64,000 bases of DNA from Alistipes_A hominis (GTDB taxonomy: Bacteria > Bacteroidota > Bacteroidia > Bacteroidales > Rikenellaceae): assembly GCF_014288115.1 (NCBI RefSeq), contig NZ_JACOOK010000003.1:124001-188000 (forward strand), read 5' to 3'. This document shows positions 18,613 to 27,289 of this stretch, in pieces. Below the pieces are notes generated by a model. The model did not search any database. It was not told the DNA's origin and saw only the letters and a program-made list of their open reading frames with translations. Position numbers and translations under genes: made by a program. Positions within the stretch are counted from its first letter, which is position 1. Each line of letters starts with the position of its first letter.

Positions 18613-18646
18613 GCAGGGAGCGGAAAATTTTCCGCTCCCTGCCTTT
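18613..18646 (+). terminator. Terminator after the rhamnosidase gene
   Basis: Perfect palindrome GCAGGGAGCGGAAAA / TTTTCCGCTCCCTGC followed by CTTTTA. It lies between convergent genes. Confidence 0.8.
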
Positions 18647-18664
18647 TATCACCTTCGAAAACAA

Positions 18665-19576
18665 TCAGTGCTGTCCGCGCGATACGAGGTAACGGATCAG
18701 AAACCCCGGTCGGTCGGTCTGGATGATCCGCGCGTTCAGCGAATCGATCAGGTAACCGTACACCCGGTCGGGATCATCGACCGCCCGGTCGTCATAACGG
18801 CTGCCGGACATCCCGTTCCACATCGTATTGTACCAGATCAACGATTTCCCGGCCAACTGATTTTTGACCCTGAGCGGCGTCTGGCAGGTATCGCTTTTAT
18901 ACAACAACTCATAAGCTACCGGACGAATTTTCTCCTGAAAATCGGCAATCGTTTCTTCCGCACCCTCTTTGTTCAAATTGACGATCGGCATGTAAAAAAC
19001 CCTGTCGAGGTAACGCCCGAAACTTTCGAGCACCTGATCGGCCGCCTGATCCCCTTTCATAATAATCTGGCGGGTGGTGCCGGCCTTTTCGGCCAGCGCG
19101 TAAACATCGTCGAAGATCCAGTACCCTTTGTCGATATTGAGCATGATCCGGTCTTTGCTTATCTCGAAAACTTCATCGAGCGTCGGAACCCGCAGATCGG
19201 TCAGCGTACTGTCGGCGGCTTTCAGATAACAGTTCCGGATCGAATCGAGCGTCAGTTCCGAAACCTTGCCGCTGCCGTTGGTCGTCCGGTCGATCGTCGC
19301 GTCGTGCATCAGGACCAGACGGCCGTCGGCAGTCTTGCGGACATCGATTTCGACTACATCCACCTGCATATCGATCGCATTTTGAACGGCCTGAAGCGAA
19401 TTTTCGACGCTGTGCCTCCAATCGCCCCGATGGGCCACCACGATTACCGACCGAGTATCCGGATCTTCCAATCTCGAAACGATGCTGTCCACCCGGGTCG
19501 GTACGGCACTTTCCCCACTCCTGGCGCACGAAAAGCCCAAGATGCAGATAAGAAAAATTCCCAAAAGTTTTTTCAT
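18665..19576 (-). CDS. Glycerophosphodiester phosphodiesterase family lipoprotein
   Basis: This 303-residue protein has a lipoprotein signal peptide with lipobox LGFSC (Cys18). The GDPD core follows: VVAHRGDWRHSVENS, then VDVVEIDVRKTADGRLVLMHD and the catalytic-loop histidine in LMHDATIDRTT. These supply the metal ligands (Glu, Asp) and two histidines of the (beta/alpha)8 fold. It probably hydrolyses glycerophosphodiesters from lipid turnover at the cell envelope. It sits 21 bases downstream of the M48 peptidase gene, in the same operon. Confidence 0.9.
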   Translation of the reverse strand: MKKLLGIFLICILGFSCARSGESAVPTRVDSIVSRLEDPDTRSVIVVAHRGDWRHSVENSLQAVQNAIDMQVDVVEIDVRKTADGRLVLMHDATIDRTTNGSGKVSELTLDSIRNCYLKAADSTLTDLRVPTLDEVFEISKDRIMLNIDKGYWIFDDVYALAEKAGTTRQIIMKGDQAADQVLESFGRYLDRVFYMPIVNLNKEGAEETIADFQEKIRPVAYELLYKSDTCQTPLRVKNQLAGKSLIWYNTMWNGMSGSRYDDRAVDDPDRVYGYLIDSLNARIIQTDRPGFLIRYLVSRGQH

Positions 19577-19597
19577 AGTTTTATCCGTTTACGCCGA

Positions 19598-20362
19598 TCA
19601 ATGCTGCAGTGCGTCGGCCTTTTCCTTCATGCGCTGAGCGCGTTTGTAGCTGTCCGGATGCGTCGCAAACGCCTTCACGATCGCCGAAGCGTTGTTGCGG
19701 TTCGTCTTCGACATATCGGCCAGTTTATCGAGCGCATGGTACATCGCATACGGATCGACATTATTTTTCAGGCAGAACTCGAATCCGTACTCGTCGGCGT
19801 CGTATTCCTGCTTCTGCGAATACTGGGCCTGCGCCAGCGAGTTCGCCAACTCGGCCAATTGCGATTCGGACAGTCTGGCGGCGACGCTGCCGCTGACCGA
19901 ACCGGCCGCATTCTGGGCCGCCGAACGCAGGTAAGCGTTTTTCAGCGCATCTTTCGTATCGGTGCGGGCCACGTGACCGATTTCGTGACCGATGATCGCC
20001 ATCAGTTCGCTGTCGGACATCGTATCCATCAGCGCGCTATACACCCGCACGCTGCCGTCGCCGCAGGCAAACGCATTGACGTCCTTGGTCAGGTAGACCT
20101 TGAAATTCAGCTTCAGGCCGTCGACGGAGATGTTCTCGGTCAACCGCTGCAACCGCCGGTGGTAATCCGACGTATCGACCTGATTCTCCTGATCCATCTT
20201 CTCAACCGCGCTCTTACTCATCTCGGCGATGTCCGCATCGGTCAGCGTAACGGCGCTGATCAGATTGCCGCCCGCCTTGAGCAGCTTGCCCACCTTGAGC
20301 TGCGCCGAAGCCCCCGTACCGAAGAGCGTCAGCAGCAATACAAAAACAAGATTCCTTTTCAT
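19598..20362 (-). CDS. M48-family metallopeptidase, exported
   Basis: The 254-residue protein has a signal peptide (MKRNLVFVLLLTLFGTGASA) and the zinc site HEIGH (residues 126-130) with a third glutamate ligand in QEYDADEYGFEFC. It is a BepA/LoiP-like periplasmic M48 protease, without the membrane spans of HtpX. Such enzymes degrade misfolded outer-membrane proteins. It is the first gene of a two-gene operon with the GDPD lipoprotein, behind a good -7 box. Confidence 0.9.
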   Translation of the reverse strand: MKRNLVFVLLLTLFGTGASAQLKVGKLLKAGGNLISAVTLTDADIAEMSKSAVEKMDQENQVDTSDYHRRLQRLTENISVDGLKLNFKVYLTKDVNAFACGDGSVRVYSALMDTMSDSELMAIIGHEIGHVARTDTKDALKNAYLRSAAQNAAGSVSGSVAARLSESQLAELANSLAQAQYSQKQEYDADEYGFEFCLKNNVDPYAMYHALDKLADMSKTNRNNASAIVKAFATHPDSYKRAQRMKEKADALQH

Positions 20363-20385
20363 AATATCGTTGTATTTATCCTGCG

Positions 20386-20393
20386 CAAATGTA
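20386..20393 (-). promoter_or_regulatory. -7 element (TACATTTG) for the M48-GDPD operon
   Basis: An exact TAnnTTTG match on the reverse strand about 25 bases before the M48 start. Confidence 0.55.
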
Positions 20394-20548
20394 GAACTTT
20401 ATATAGAAAAAACGGACGTTCCGTTTCATAAAAAATACCGGCGGCCCAAAATTTGCAACGAACCCTTTTATTCGGGTATTTTTTCAGACGAAATGGCAGA
20501 CTCCGTGCCAGCATGTCCGACAATCGAAACCTCTTTGGCAGTCGGCAG

Positions 20549-20580
20549 CGGCCAAACCGCCCGTTTTGCCGCTTGGCATA
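20549..20580 (+). promoter_or_regulatory. Palindrome plus TTGGCATA element upstream of dnaK
   Basis: An imperfect inverted repeat (GCGGCCAAAC / GTTTTGCCGC, 9 of 10 pairs) runs directly into TTGGCATA at 20573-20580, about 65 bases before dnaK. TTTGGCATA also occurs upstream of groES. The canonical TAnnTTTG box is not seen here. A role as heat-shock promoter or operator is inference. Confidence 0.35.
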
Positions 20581-20645
20581 AAGATTGATAAATCAAGTTC
20601 GAAAACAAAAAATTCAGCATAAAACAACTAAACGAGATAACGACT

Positions 20646-22592
20646 ATGGGAAAGATTATTGGAATTGACTTAGGTACTACGAACTCCTGCGTTGCCGTGA
20701 TGGAGGGTAACGAACCCGTGGTGATCCCCAACAGCGAGGGACGCCGCACGACACCTTCGATCGTAGCGTTCGTGGACAACAACGAACGGAAAGTGGGCGA
20801 CCCCGCCAAACGGCAGGCGATCACCAACCCGCAGCGTACGATCACGTCGATCAAGCGTTTCATGGGCGAGACTTACGATCAGGTCGGCAAAGACATTGAA
20901 CGGGCGGCTTACAAAGTGGTCAAAGGCGACAACAACACCCCGCGCATCGATATCGACGGCAGACTCTATACCCCGCAGGAAATCTCCGCGATCGTCCTGC
21001 AGAAAATGAAAAAGACCGCCGAGGATTACCTCGGCACCGAAGTATCCGAAGCCGTCATCACTGTTCCGGCCTACTTCTCCGACTCGCAACGCCAGGCTAC
21101 CAAAGAAGCGGGCGAAATCGCCGGTCTGAAAGTGCGCCGTATCATCAACGAACCGACGGCCGCAGCGCTGGCCTACGGCCTGGATAAGGCGAACAAGGAT
21201 ATGAAGATCGCCGTATACGACCTCGGAGGCGGCACGTTCGATATTTCGATTCTGGAACTGGGCGACGGCGTATTCGAAGTGAAATCGACCAACGGCGACA
21301 CGCACCTCGGAGGCGACGACTTCGACCACGTGATTATCGACTGGATGGCCGACGAGTTCAAAAAACAGCATAACATCGACCTGCGCAAAGATCCGATGGC
21401 CCTGCAGCGTCTGAAGGAGGCCGCCGAGAAGGCGAAGATCGAACTGTCGAGCTCGACCTCGACCGAGATCAACCTGCCGTACATCATGCCGGTGGACGGG
21501 ATTCCGCAGCACCTGGTAATGACCCTGACGCGCGCCAAATTCGAACAACTGGCCGACAGATTGATCCGCGCGACGATCGAGCCGTGCAAAAAAGCGATGG
21601 CCGACGCCGGACTGAGCAACAGTCAGATCGACGAAGTGATCCTGGTAGGCGGTTCGACCCGTATCCCGGCGATCCAGAAAGTGGTCGAAGAGTTCTTCGG
21701 TAAAACGCCGTCCAAAGGCGTCAACCCGGACGAAGTGGTCGCTATCGGCGCCGCCATTCAGGGTGGCGTGCTGACCGGCGAAGTGAAAGACGTGCTGCTG
21801 CTCGACGTGACCCCGCTGTCGCTGGGAATCGAAACGCTCGGCGGCGTATTCACCCGCCTGATCGACGCGAACACCACGATCCCGACGCGCAAGAGCGAAG
21901 TCTTCTCGACCGCAGCCGACAACCAGCCGTCGGTGGAGATCCACGTGTTGCAAGGCGAACGCCAGATGGCCCGCGACAACAAGACGATCGGACGGTTCCA
22001 CCTGGACGGCATTCCGGCCGCACCGCGCGGAGTACCCCAGATCGAGGTGACGTTCGACATCGACGCGAACGGCATTCTGAACGTATCGGCCAAAGACAAA
22101 GGCACCGGCAAGGAACAGAAGATCCGGATCGAAGCGTCGTCCGGCCTGACCGAACAGGAGATCCAGAAGATGCGCGACGAGGCGAAAGCCAACGAGGAGA
22201 AAGATAAGGCCGAACGCGAACGCGTCGACAAGGTCAACGCCGCCGACAGCATGATTTTCTCGACCGAAAAGCAGCTCAAGGAGTACGGCGACAAGATCCC
22301 GGCTGACAAGAAGGGCGCCATCGAAGCCGCCCTCGGCAAGTTGAAAGACGCGCACAAATCGCAGGACATTGCCGCCATTGACTCGGCGACGACCGAACTG
22401 AACAACGCATGGCAGGCCGCTTCGCAGGACATCTACAACGCACAGCAGGCCGCCGGAGCATCGCAGGCGAACCCGGGCGCCGACGCAGGCGCGGATGCGG
22501 GCGCAGGCTCCGCTTCGGGCAGCGCGGGCGCCGGAGCCGGACAGACCTCGAACGACAACGTGACCGACGTGGATTTCGAAGAAGTGAAGTAA
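20646..22592 (+). CDS. dnaK: Hsp70 chaperone DnaK
   Basis: The 648-residue ATP-dependent chaperone has nucleotide-binding signatures GIDLGTTNSCVAVMEG near the start, VYDLGGGTFDISIL in the middle and ILVGGSTRIPAIQ before the substrate domain. The substrate-binding domain (VTPLSLGIETLGG), helical lid and a Gly/Ala-rich linker rich in GADAGAG units precede the usual C-terminal DVDFEEVK. Length is normal. It is monocistronic, with no grpE or dnaJ beside it, and ends in a strong terminator. Confidence 0.99.
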   Translation: MGKIIGIDLGTTNSCVAVMEGNEPVVIPNSEGRRTTPSIVAFVDNNERKVGDPAKRQAITNPQRTITSIKRFMGETYDQVGKDIERAAYKVVKGDNNTPRIDIDGRLYTPQEISAIVLQKMKKTAEDYLGTEVSEAVITVPAYFSDSQRQATKEAGEIAGLKVRRIINEPTAAALAYGLDKANKDMKIAVYDLGGGTFDISILELGDGVFEVKSTNGDTHLGGDDFDHVIIDWMADEFKKQHNIDLRKDPMALQRLKEAAEKAKIELSSSTSTEINLPYIMPVDGIPQHLVMTLTRAKFEQLADRLIRATIEPCKKAMADAGLSNSQIDEVILVGGSTRIPAIQKVVEEFFGKTPSKGVNPDEVVAIGAAIQGGVLTGEVKDVLLLDVTPLSLGIETLGGVFTRLIDANTTIPTRKSEVFSTAADNQPSVEIHVLQGERQMARDNKTIGRFHLDGIPAAPRGVPQIEVTFDIDANGILNVSAKDKGTGKEQKIRIEASSGLTEQEIQKMRDEAKANEEKDKAERERVDKVNAADSMIFSTEKQLKEYGDKIPADKKGAIEAALGKLKDAHKSQDIAAIDSATTELNNAWQAASQDIYNAQQAAGASQANPGADAGADAGAGSASGSAGAGAGQTSNDNVTDVDFEEVK

Positions 22593-22614
22593 GGTCAAAC
22601 AATCATCAATAACG

Positions 22615-22654
22615 AAGTGGAGCGTATCTCAACGAGTTACGCTCCACTTTTTTT
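22615..22654 (+). terminator. Terminator of dnaK
   Basis: Inverted repeat AAGTGGAGCGTA / TACGCTCCACTT followed by a run of Ts. Confidence 0.85.
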
Positions 22655-22799
22655 ATTCGGATTAACCGAGGGGATACTTATTTTGACGTGATTTATCTAC
22701 CTGATTCATGAATTGATGTTAAAGTGATAAAAAAGATGAAACATTCCGTAGTAAAAAACATGCTTTGAAAAAAGGAAGCAAGACGACAAGCCATTGTTA

Positions 22800-22931
22800 A
22801 TGGAGCCGAGGGGGCGTCAGTTCTTATCGGTGATTCAGGTTTACAACAAATACAATATTTCCAAGCCCACGTTATATAGATGGATTAGGCAGGGGAAGAT
22901 CAAGGTGCGCGTAATCTCGGAGAGAGAATGA
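22800..22931 (+). pseudogene. Helix-turn-helix (excisionase-like) protein fragment
   Basis: A 43-codon frame encodes an excisionase/MerR-type helix-turn-helix: FLSVIQVYNKYNISKPTLYR then WIRQGKIKVRVISERE. It stops exactly where such domains usually continue with the wing (normally a few more residues ending R-x-R-I/F), so I read it as a truncated relic of a mobile-element gene. The surrounding 22.66-23.10 kb has no other recognisable gene on either strand. Confidence 0.45.
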
Positions 22932-23103
22932 CACTGATAGATGTCACGTAAATAAAGGCTCCTTGGGATATTCGTAAGAGCCCATTTGAAGAAGAAATGC
23001 CTCCAAACTCATTTATGACTTCAAAAACTTTCTGTTGACAGCTCCGCAAGGAGGCGATAAAAAGGGGTAACGTAGTCTCAAAATTCGGCGGCAACACATT
23101 TTG

Positions 23104-23147
23104 AACTACATCCCAAAAGTTTTGTGTCTAACTTTTGGGATGTAGTT
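23104..23147. terminator. Long perfect hairpin, bidirectional terminator
   Basis: Two perfect 17-base arms (AACTACATCCCAAAAGT / ACTTTTGGGATGTAGTT) around a 10-base loop, followed by TTCTTTA. It lies at the 3' side of the efflux relic and could end transcription from either strand. Confidence 0.6.
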
Positions 23148-23186
23148 TCTTTATGAAATGTATATTTGAGGATAGACTTAAAACAG

Positions 23187-24300
23187 TCACTCTTCACATC
23201 CTCCACCCAGTGCCTGATAGAGACTGATAAGCCCCTGTATCTCAGTGATGCGGTTGGCTACTTGTGTCAGTTGGGCGCTCAGGAGGCTTTGCTGTGCCGT
23301 CAGTACCTCCAGATAGGTCGTATTGCCGTACTGCATGGTAAGGGAAGTGCTCTTATATGCTGTCTGCAAGGATTCCACCTGTTTCTCGTACAGTGCCGAC
23401 TTGTCACGCGCCGTCTGATATTGTGTCAAGGCGTTGTTCACCTCGGTTCCGGCTTGCAAAAGTGCCTGCTGGAAACTGAGCTGAGCTTCTTCCTGCTGGG
23501 CCTTGGCTGGCTATTTTCAACTGTTCGGTAAGTTGCCCTCGTGCAAAGAGCGGTTGTGGGAGCGAACCTACCGCCGAGGCGAGGAACTTTCCGGGATTGA
23601 CAATCGTACTCCCTGCCGAATTTGCCCCCCCGCGCTTCCGCTCAGTGTTATGGATGGATAAAAAGCGGAACGCGCCTGGTTTGCGGCATAAAATGCCTGT
23701 TCCAAGGAGCGTTTCGCAGCCCGGACATCCGGACGGTTTGACAACAGTTGGACTGGAATGCCGGTAGAAAAGCTTGTAGGTATATTTAAGGTGTCTAACT
23801 TGCCACGTTCTATGGTATGAGGAGTGGAAGCCAACAACAACGACATACTGTTTTCGACTTGATTGATTTGTTCTTTCAGGTCAAGTACGGAGGCGCACAC
23901 GCTGTAATAAGCGGCTTCCATCTGCGACACGGCAGAGTTATCCGCTCTTCCGGCGTTCATCAGGGCGCGGGTGGCATCAGCCGATTCCTTCCACGATATT
24001 TTCGTCTGCTCTGATATTTCGAGCTGGGCGTCGAGCATCAGCAACGTGTAATATGTATTGGCGATTCCGGCTATTACCTGCGTGCGTACGGCTTGTCTGT
24101 AATCCTGGCTCTGTGCATACAATGCTTGCGACTGTCGCTTGGCGTTACGTAACTTACCGAAAATATCTATCTCCCAACTGGCGGTAACAGGCACCGAGTA
24201 GGTTTTGGCAGCCTTGCCGCCGTCGAAGCTGCTTATTGTCCCTTGCGGGGAGAGATACAGAGAGGGGAGATATGCCAACTTCGCTGACAATCTCCAGATT
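23187..24300 (-). pseudogene. RND efflux outer-membrane factor (TolC/OprM type), frameshifted and 5'-truncated
   Basis: The main frame covers the outer-membrane factor body: LAYLPSLYLSPQGTISSF, VTASWEIDIFGKLRNAKRQS, VPVQLLSNRPDVRAAKRSLE-like text and QARSAFYPSITLSGSAG. It is broken at a seven-G run near 23628; the next frame reads NSAGSTIVNPGKFLASAVGS. It is broken again near 23510, where AGCC is tandemly duplicated, and then resumes with QAGTEVNNALTQYQTARDKS to the natural end ALGGGCEE. The N-terminal third is missing and replaced by an adaptor fragment. Non-functional as read. Confidence 0.8.
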
Positions 24301-24570
24301 GACCTGTGAGATGACTTTCTGCGCATAGAGTTCCTTGCTGCTGTTGAAGTTCAGTTCTGCTGTTTTCAGGTTCGCTCTGGCTGCCGCCACGTCCGCCGTT
24401 GCTGTCCGCAGGGCCGCTTTATAGGGCACTTGGTCGATGATGAAGAGAACTTGTCCCGGCGCACTTTCTCGCCTTCGCTTACGCACAGACGTTCGATAGT
24501 GCCTGATACTTGACGCCATCAGCATTGCACAACCGGTCAAGCCGATTAATTTTAGCCATTTTTTGTCCAT
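24301..24570 (-). pseudogene. RND periplasmic adaptor (AcrA/MexA type) fragment
   Basis: A normal lipoprotein-like start (MDKKWLKLIGLTGCAMLMAS) is followed by a stretch that reads correctly only in another frame (GTIERLCVSEGEKVRR). It then returns to GQVLFIIDQVPYKAALRTAT and the coiled-coil hairpin ARANLKTAELNFNSSKELYA. The text then jumps directly into the outer-membrane factor. The adaptor barrel and the whole inner-membrane pump gene are absent, so a deletion has joined the first and last genes of an adaptor-pump-OMF operon. Confidence 0.7.
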
Positions 24571-25080
24571 TTTCTGATTTTGTGTGCGAAATTATCAAAT
24601 GTACAGTAGACAACAGTGTTCCGAAATGCTTATGTTGTGTTCTGTATATTCGAATAAGCCAGCGAATAAGAATAATAATCAGTCAGGAACTACGAGACAG
24701 TTATTCATCAAGATTTTGCATTATTATATCTGATAAGTTTGACCGATCCGGAGAAAAAGGACTATCGGTAGAAAAAACAACCTTTTTACATATTTCACAT
24801 GGTTTTAAAAAGGTTGCCATAGGCAAGAGGCGTTCTCGTATGTCTATTCCGCTTTTTGCTCAGTTCTTTGTTCATGTCACGGCTGCCCGTCATGGAAAAA
24901 GGAAACCTTTCCGCCGCCATAAGGCATGATGAAACGAATATGGGGATATTCGTGGTATCCTGTTGAATGTCAAATCGCAGATGGTTTTGGTAACATCTGC
25001 GATCATCCCGTAATCGGTAAGGGGAAATTTTTCCGTCCGGTCGAAAAAGTTGAAGCGTACGCGGTTCCGGAGGCAGACAT
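24571..25080. other. Gene-poor stretch between the efflux relic and groEL
   Basis: No convincing gene on either strand. It contains a possible hairpin (AACCTTTTT / AAAAAGGTT, about 24780-24815) and a perfect 10-base inverted repeat (ATCGCAGATG at 24974-24983, CATCTGCGAT at 24994-25003, loop of 10). That repeat has no T run after it and might be an operator. The base composition is AT-richer than the flanking chaperone genes. Confidence 0.4.
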
Positions 25081-25114
25081 AAAAAAATCCCCGGCTGCAA
25101 AGCCGGGGATTTTT
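25081..25114 (-). terminator. Terminator of groES-groEL
   Basis: Inverted repeat AAAAATCCCCGGCT / AGCCGGGGATTTTT, bidirectional, 17 bases beyond the groEL stop. Confidence 0.85.
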
Positions 25115-25130
25115 CCGTTTCGCCGGGCGA

Positions 25131-26765
25131 TTACATCATTCCGCCCATACCGCCCATGCCCTGCGGCATCGCTGCCGGAGCTTCGGGTTCTTTCTTGTTG
25201 ACCAGTACGCATTCGGTCGTCAGGAACATGGCTGCGATCGAAGCTGCATTTTCCAGCGCGACGCGGGCCACTTTCGTCGGGTCGATGATACCGGCCTTGA
25301 ACATATCTTCGTATTTGTCGGCGCGGGCGTTGTAGCCGTAAGCTCCCTTGCCTTCTTTGACGTTGGCGACCACTACCGAGCCTTCGCCGCCGGCGTTGGC
25401 TACAATCTGGCGCAGCGGTTCTTCGATCGCGCGTTTCACGATCTGGATACCGGTCGTTTCGTCGTCGTTGTCGCCCTTCATCTTTTCGAGAGCTGCTACG
25501 GCGCGGATGTAGGCTACGCCGCCGCCCGGGATGATGCCCTCTTCTACGGCGGCGCGGGTTGCGGCCAGCGCATCGTCCACGCGGTCTTTCTTCTCTTTCA
25601 TTTCCACCTCGCTGGCAGCGCCGACATACAGTACGGCCACGCCGCCGGCCAGTTTGGCCAGACGCTCGGCGAGTTTTTCCTTATCGTAATCCGAAGTCGA
25701 GATTTCCATCTGCTTGCGGATCTGTGCGACGCGGTTGGCGATGGCTTCCTTGTTGCCAACGCCGTCTACGACGGTCGTGTTTTCTTTGGTGACGATCACC
25801 TTGTCGGCCGAACCCAGCATGTCGAGCGTAGCCTGATCCAGGCGGATGCCGCGTTCTTCGGAGATCACCGTACCGCCGGTCAGGATGGCGATGTCTTCGA
25901 GCATCTCTTTACGACGGTCGCCGAAACCCGGAGCTTTCACGGCGGCGATCTTCAGCGTGCCGCGCAGTTTGTTGACAACCAAGGCTGCCAGCGCTTCGCC
26001 GTCGACGTCTTCGGCGATGATCACCAGCGAACGTCCGTTCTGTGCGGCGGGTTCGAGCACGCCCATCAGCTCTTTCATCGTTGAAACCTTTTTGTCGGTA
26101 ATCAGGATCAGTGGCTTTTCGAGCACGGCTTCCATTTTTTCGGAATCGGTGATGAAGTACGGAGAGATGTATCCGCGGTCGAACTGCATCCCTTCTACTA
26201 CGTCTACGTGCGTTTCGGTGCCTTTGGCTTCCTCTACGGTGATGACGCCTTCCTTATTCACCTTGCCCATCGCTTCGGCGATCAGCTTGCCGATCGCGTT
26301 GTCGTTGTTGGCCGAAATCGTGGCTACCTGTTCGATCTTGCTAATGTCGCCGCCCACTTCTTGGCTCTGCTTGCGCAGGTTTTCGACGACGGTTCCGACC
26401 GCTTTGTCGATACCGCGTTTCAGATCCATCGGGTTCGCGCCTGCGGTTACGTTCTTCACGCCTACGCCGACAATGGCCTGCGCCAGCACGGTAGCCGTCG
26501 TGGTGCCGTCGCCGGCGTCGTCGGCCGTCTTCGAGGCCACTTCCTTGACCATCTGGGCGCCCATGTTGGCGATCGGGTCTTCGAGTTCGATCTCTTTGGC
26601 TACGGTCACGCCGTCCTTGGTCACCTGCGGAGCGCCGAATTTCTTATCGATTACAACGTTACGTCCTTTCGGGCCCAGCGTTACCTTCACAGCGTTTGCC
26701 AGCGCGTCGACGCCTTCCTTGAGTTGTTCGCGCGCTTCGGTATTGTATTTAATCTCTTTTGCCAT
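25131..26765 (-). CDS. groL: Chaperonin GroEL (Hsp60)
   Basis: The 544-residue chaperonin subunit forms the double-ring folding chamber with GroES. Classic signatures are LGPKGRNVVIDKKFGAPQVT, the ATP site AGDGTTTATVLAQAI, AAVEEGIIPGGGVAYIRA and the Gly-Met C-terminal tail GMGGMGGMM. Length is normal. It lies 41 bases downstream of groES in a bicistronic operon. Confidence 0.99.
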   Translation of the reverse strand: MAKEIKYNTEAREQLKEGVDALANAVKVTLGPKGRNVVIDKKFGAPQVTKDGVTVAKEIELEDPIANMGAQMVKEVASKTADDAGDGTTTATVLAQAIVGVGVKNVTAGANPMDLKRGIDKAVGTVVENLRKQSQEVGGDISKIEQVATISANNDNAIGKLIAEAMGKVNKEGVITVEEAKGTETHVDVVEGMQFDRGYISPYFITDSEKMEAVLEKPLILITDKKVSTMKELMGVLEPAAQNGRSLVIIAEDVDGEALAALVVNKLRGTLKIAAVKAPGFGDRRKEMLEDIAILTGGTVISEERGIRLDQATLDMLGSADKVIVTKENTTVVDGVGNKEAIANRVAQIRKQMEISTSDYDKEKLAERLAKLAGGVAVLYVGAASEVEMKEKKDRVDDALAATRAAVEEGIIPGGGVAYIRAVAALEKMKGDNDDETTGIQIVKRAIEEPLRQIVANAGGEGSVVVANVKEGKGAYGYNARADKYEDMFKAGIIDPTKVARVALENAASIAAMFLTTECVLVNKKEPEAPAAMPQGMGGMGGMM

Positions 26766-26806
26766 AATCTTGATTGTTTGAATTGGGTTTATACTGAGTT
26801 GAACGA

Positions 26807-27076
26807 TTAGATGATGGCGAGGATGTCGCCCTGTTTCATGATCAGGTAGTCTTTACCGTCGATGTTGATCTCGGTGCCGGCGTATTTGCCGTAAAGGACC
26901 TGGTCGCCCGTCTTCACTTCCATCTTCACATCGGCCGTTCCGGGGCCTACGGCGATCACTTTACCTGCGAGGGGTTTTTCTTTGGCTGTGTCGGGGATGA
27001 ACAATCCGCCGGCCGTTTTCTCTTCTGCGGGATTGGGTTCGATCAGAACCCGGTCTGCTAATGGTTTAACTTTCAT
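26807..27076 (-). CDS. groS: Co-chaperonin GroES (Hsp10)
   Basis: The 89-residue lid protein of the chaperonin begins MKVKPLADRVLIEP and has the mobile loop AEEKTAGGLFIPDTAKEKP plus GKVIAVGPG. It ends DYLIMKQGDILAII. It is the first gene of the groES-groEL operon. Confidence 0.98.
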   Translation of the reverse strand: MKVKPLADRVLIEPNPAEEKTAGGLFIPDTAKEKPLAGKVIAVGPGTADVKMEVKTGDQVLYGKYAGTEINIDGKDYLIMKQGDILAII

Positions 27077-27174
27077 AACGTCGTTATTTTTTTAAGTTTG
27101 TTAATGTTTGGTTTTCATTTGCCGTTTCCGGTGGACATTCCTTTTACGGAAACGTTCCATTCTTTTACACATAA

Positions 27175-27260
27175 TATGCCAAACGGGAAATGTCAGGTTT
27201 TCGAACGAAAAAACTGACAAAGGAGTCCTTTCTCTGTCAGTTTGCCCTGTCACTTTGACA
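27175..27260 (-). promoter_or_regulatory. groESL upstream region with TTTGGCATA and nested TGTCA/TGACA palindromes
   Basis: Reading toward groES, TTTGGCATATTATG lies at the start-proximal end (TTTGGCATA at 27175-27183). Behind it lie overlapping inverted repeats built from TGTCAG/CTGACA: 27191-27219, 27211-27243 (AAACTGACA...TGTCAGTTT with an inner AAGGA/TCCTT stem) and the small palindrome TGTCACTTTGACA at 27249-27260. One of these stems may also end the helicase transcript. Repressor binding is inference. Confidence 0.4.
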
Positions 27261-27289
27261 TGAATGGCCGTGTGTTTTCGGTATGCGCG

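Noticed and set aside
20670..22598. A 642-codon open frame on the reverse strand of dnaK
   Set aside because: It is a shadow of a GC-rich, strongly codon-biased gene. It has no recognisable domains and low-complexity basic/hydrophobic text.
24795..25100. A possible 101-codon reverse frame between the efflux relic and groEL
   Set aside because: It has no domain or signal peptide and overlaps the groEL terminator region; the composition looks non-coding.
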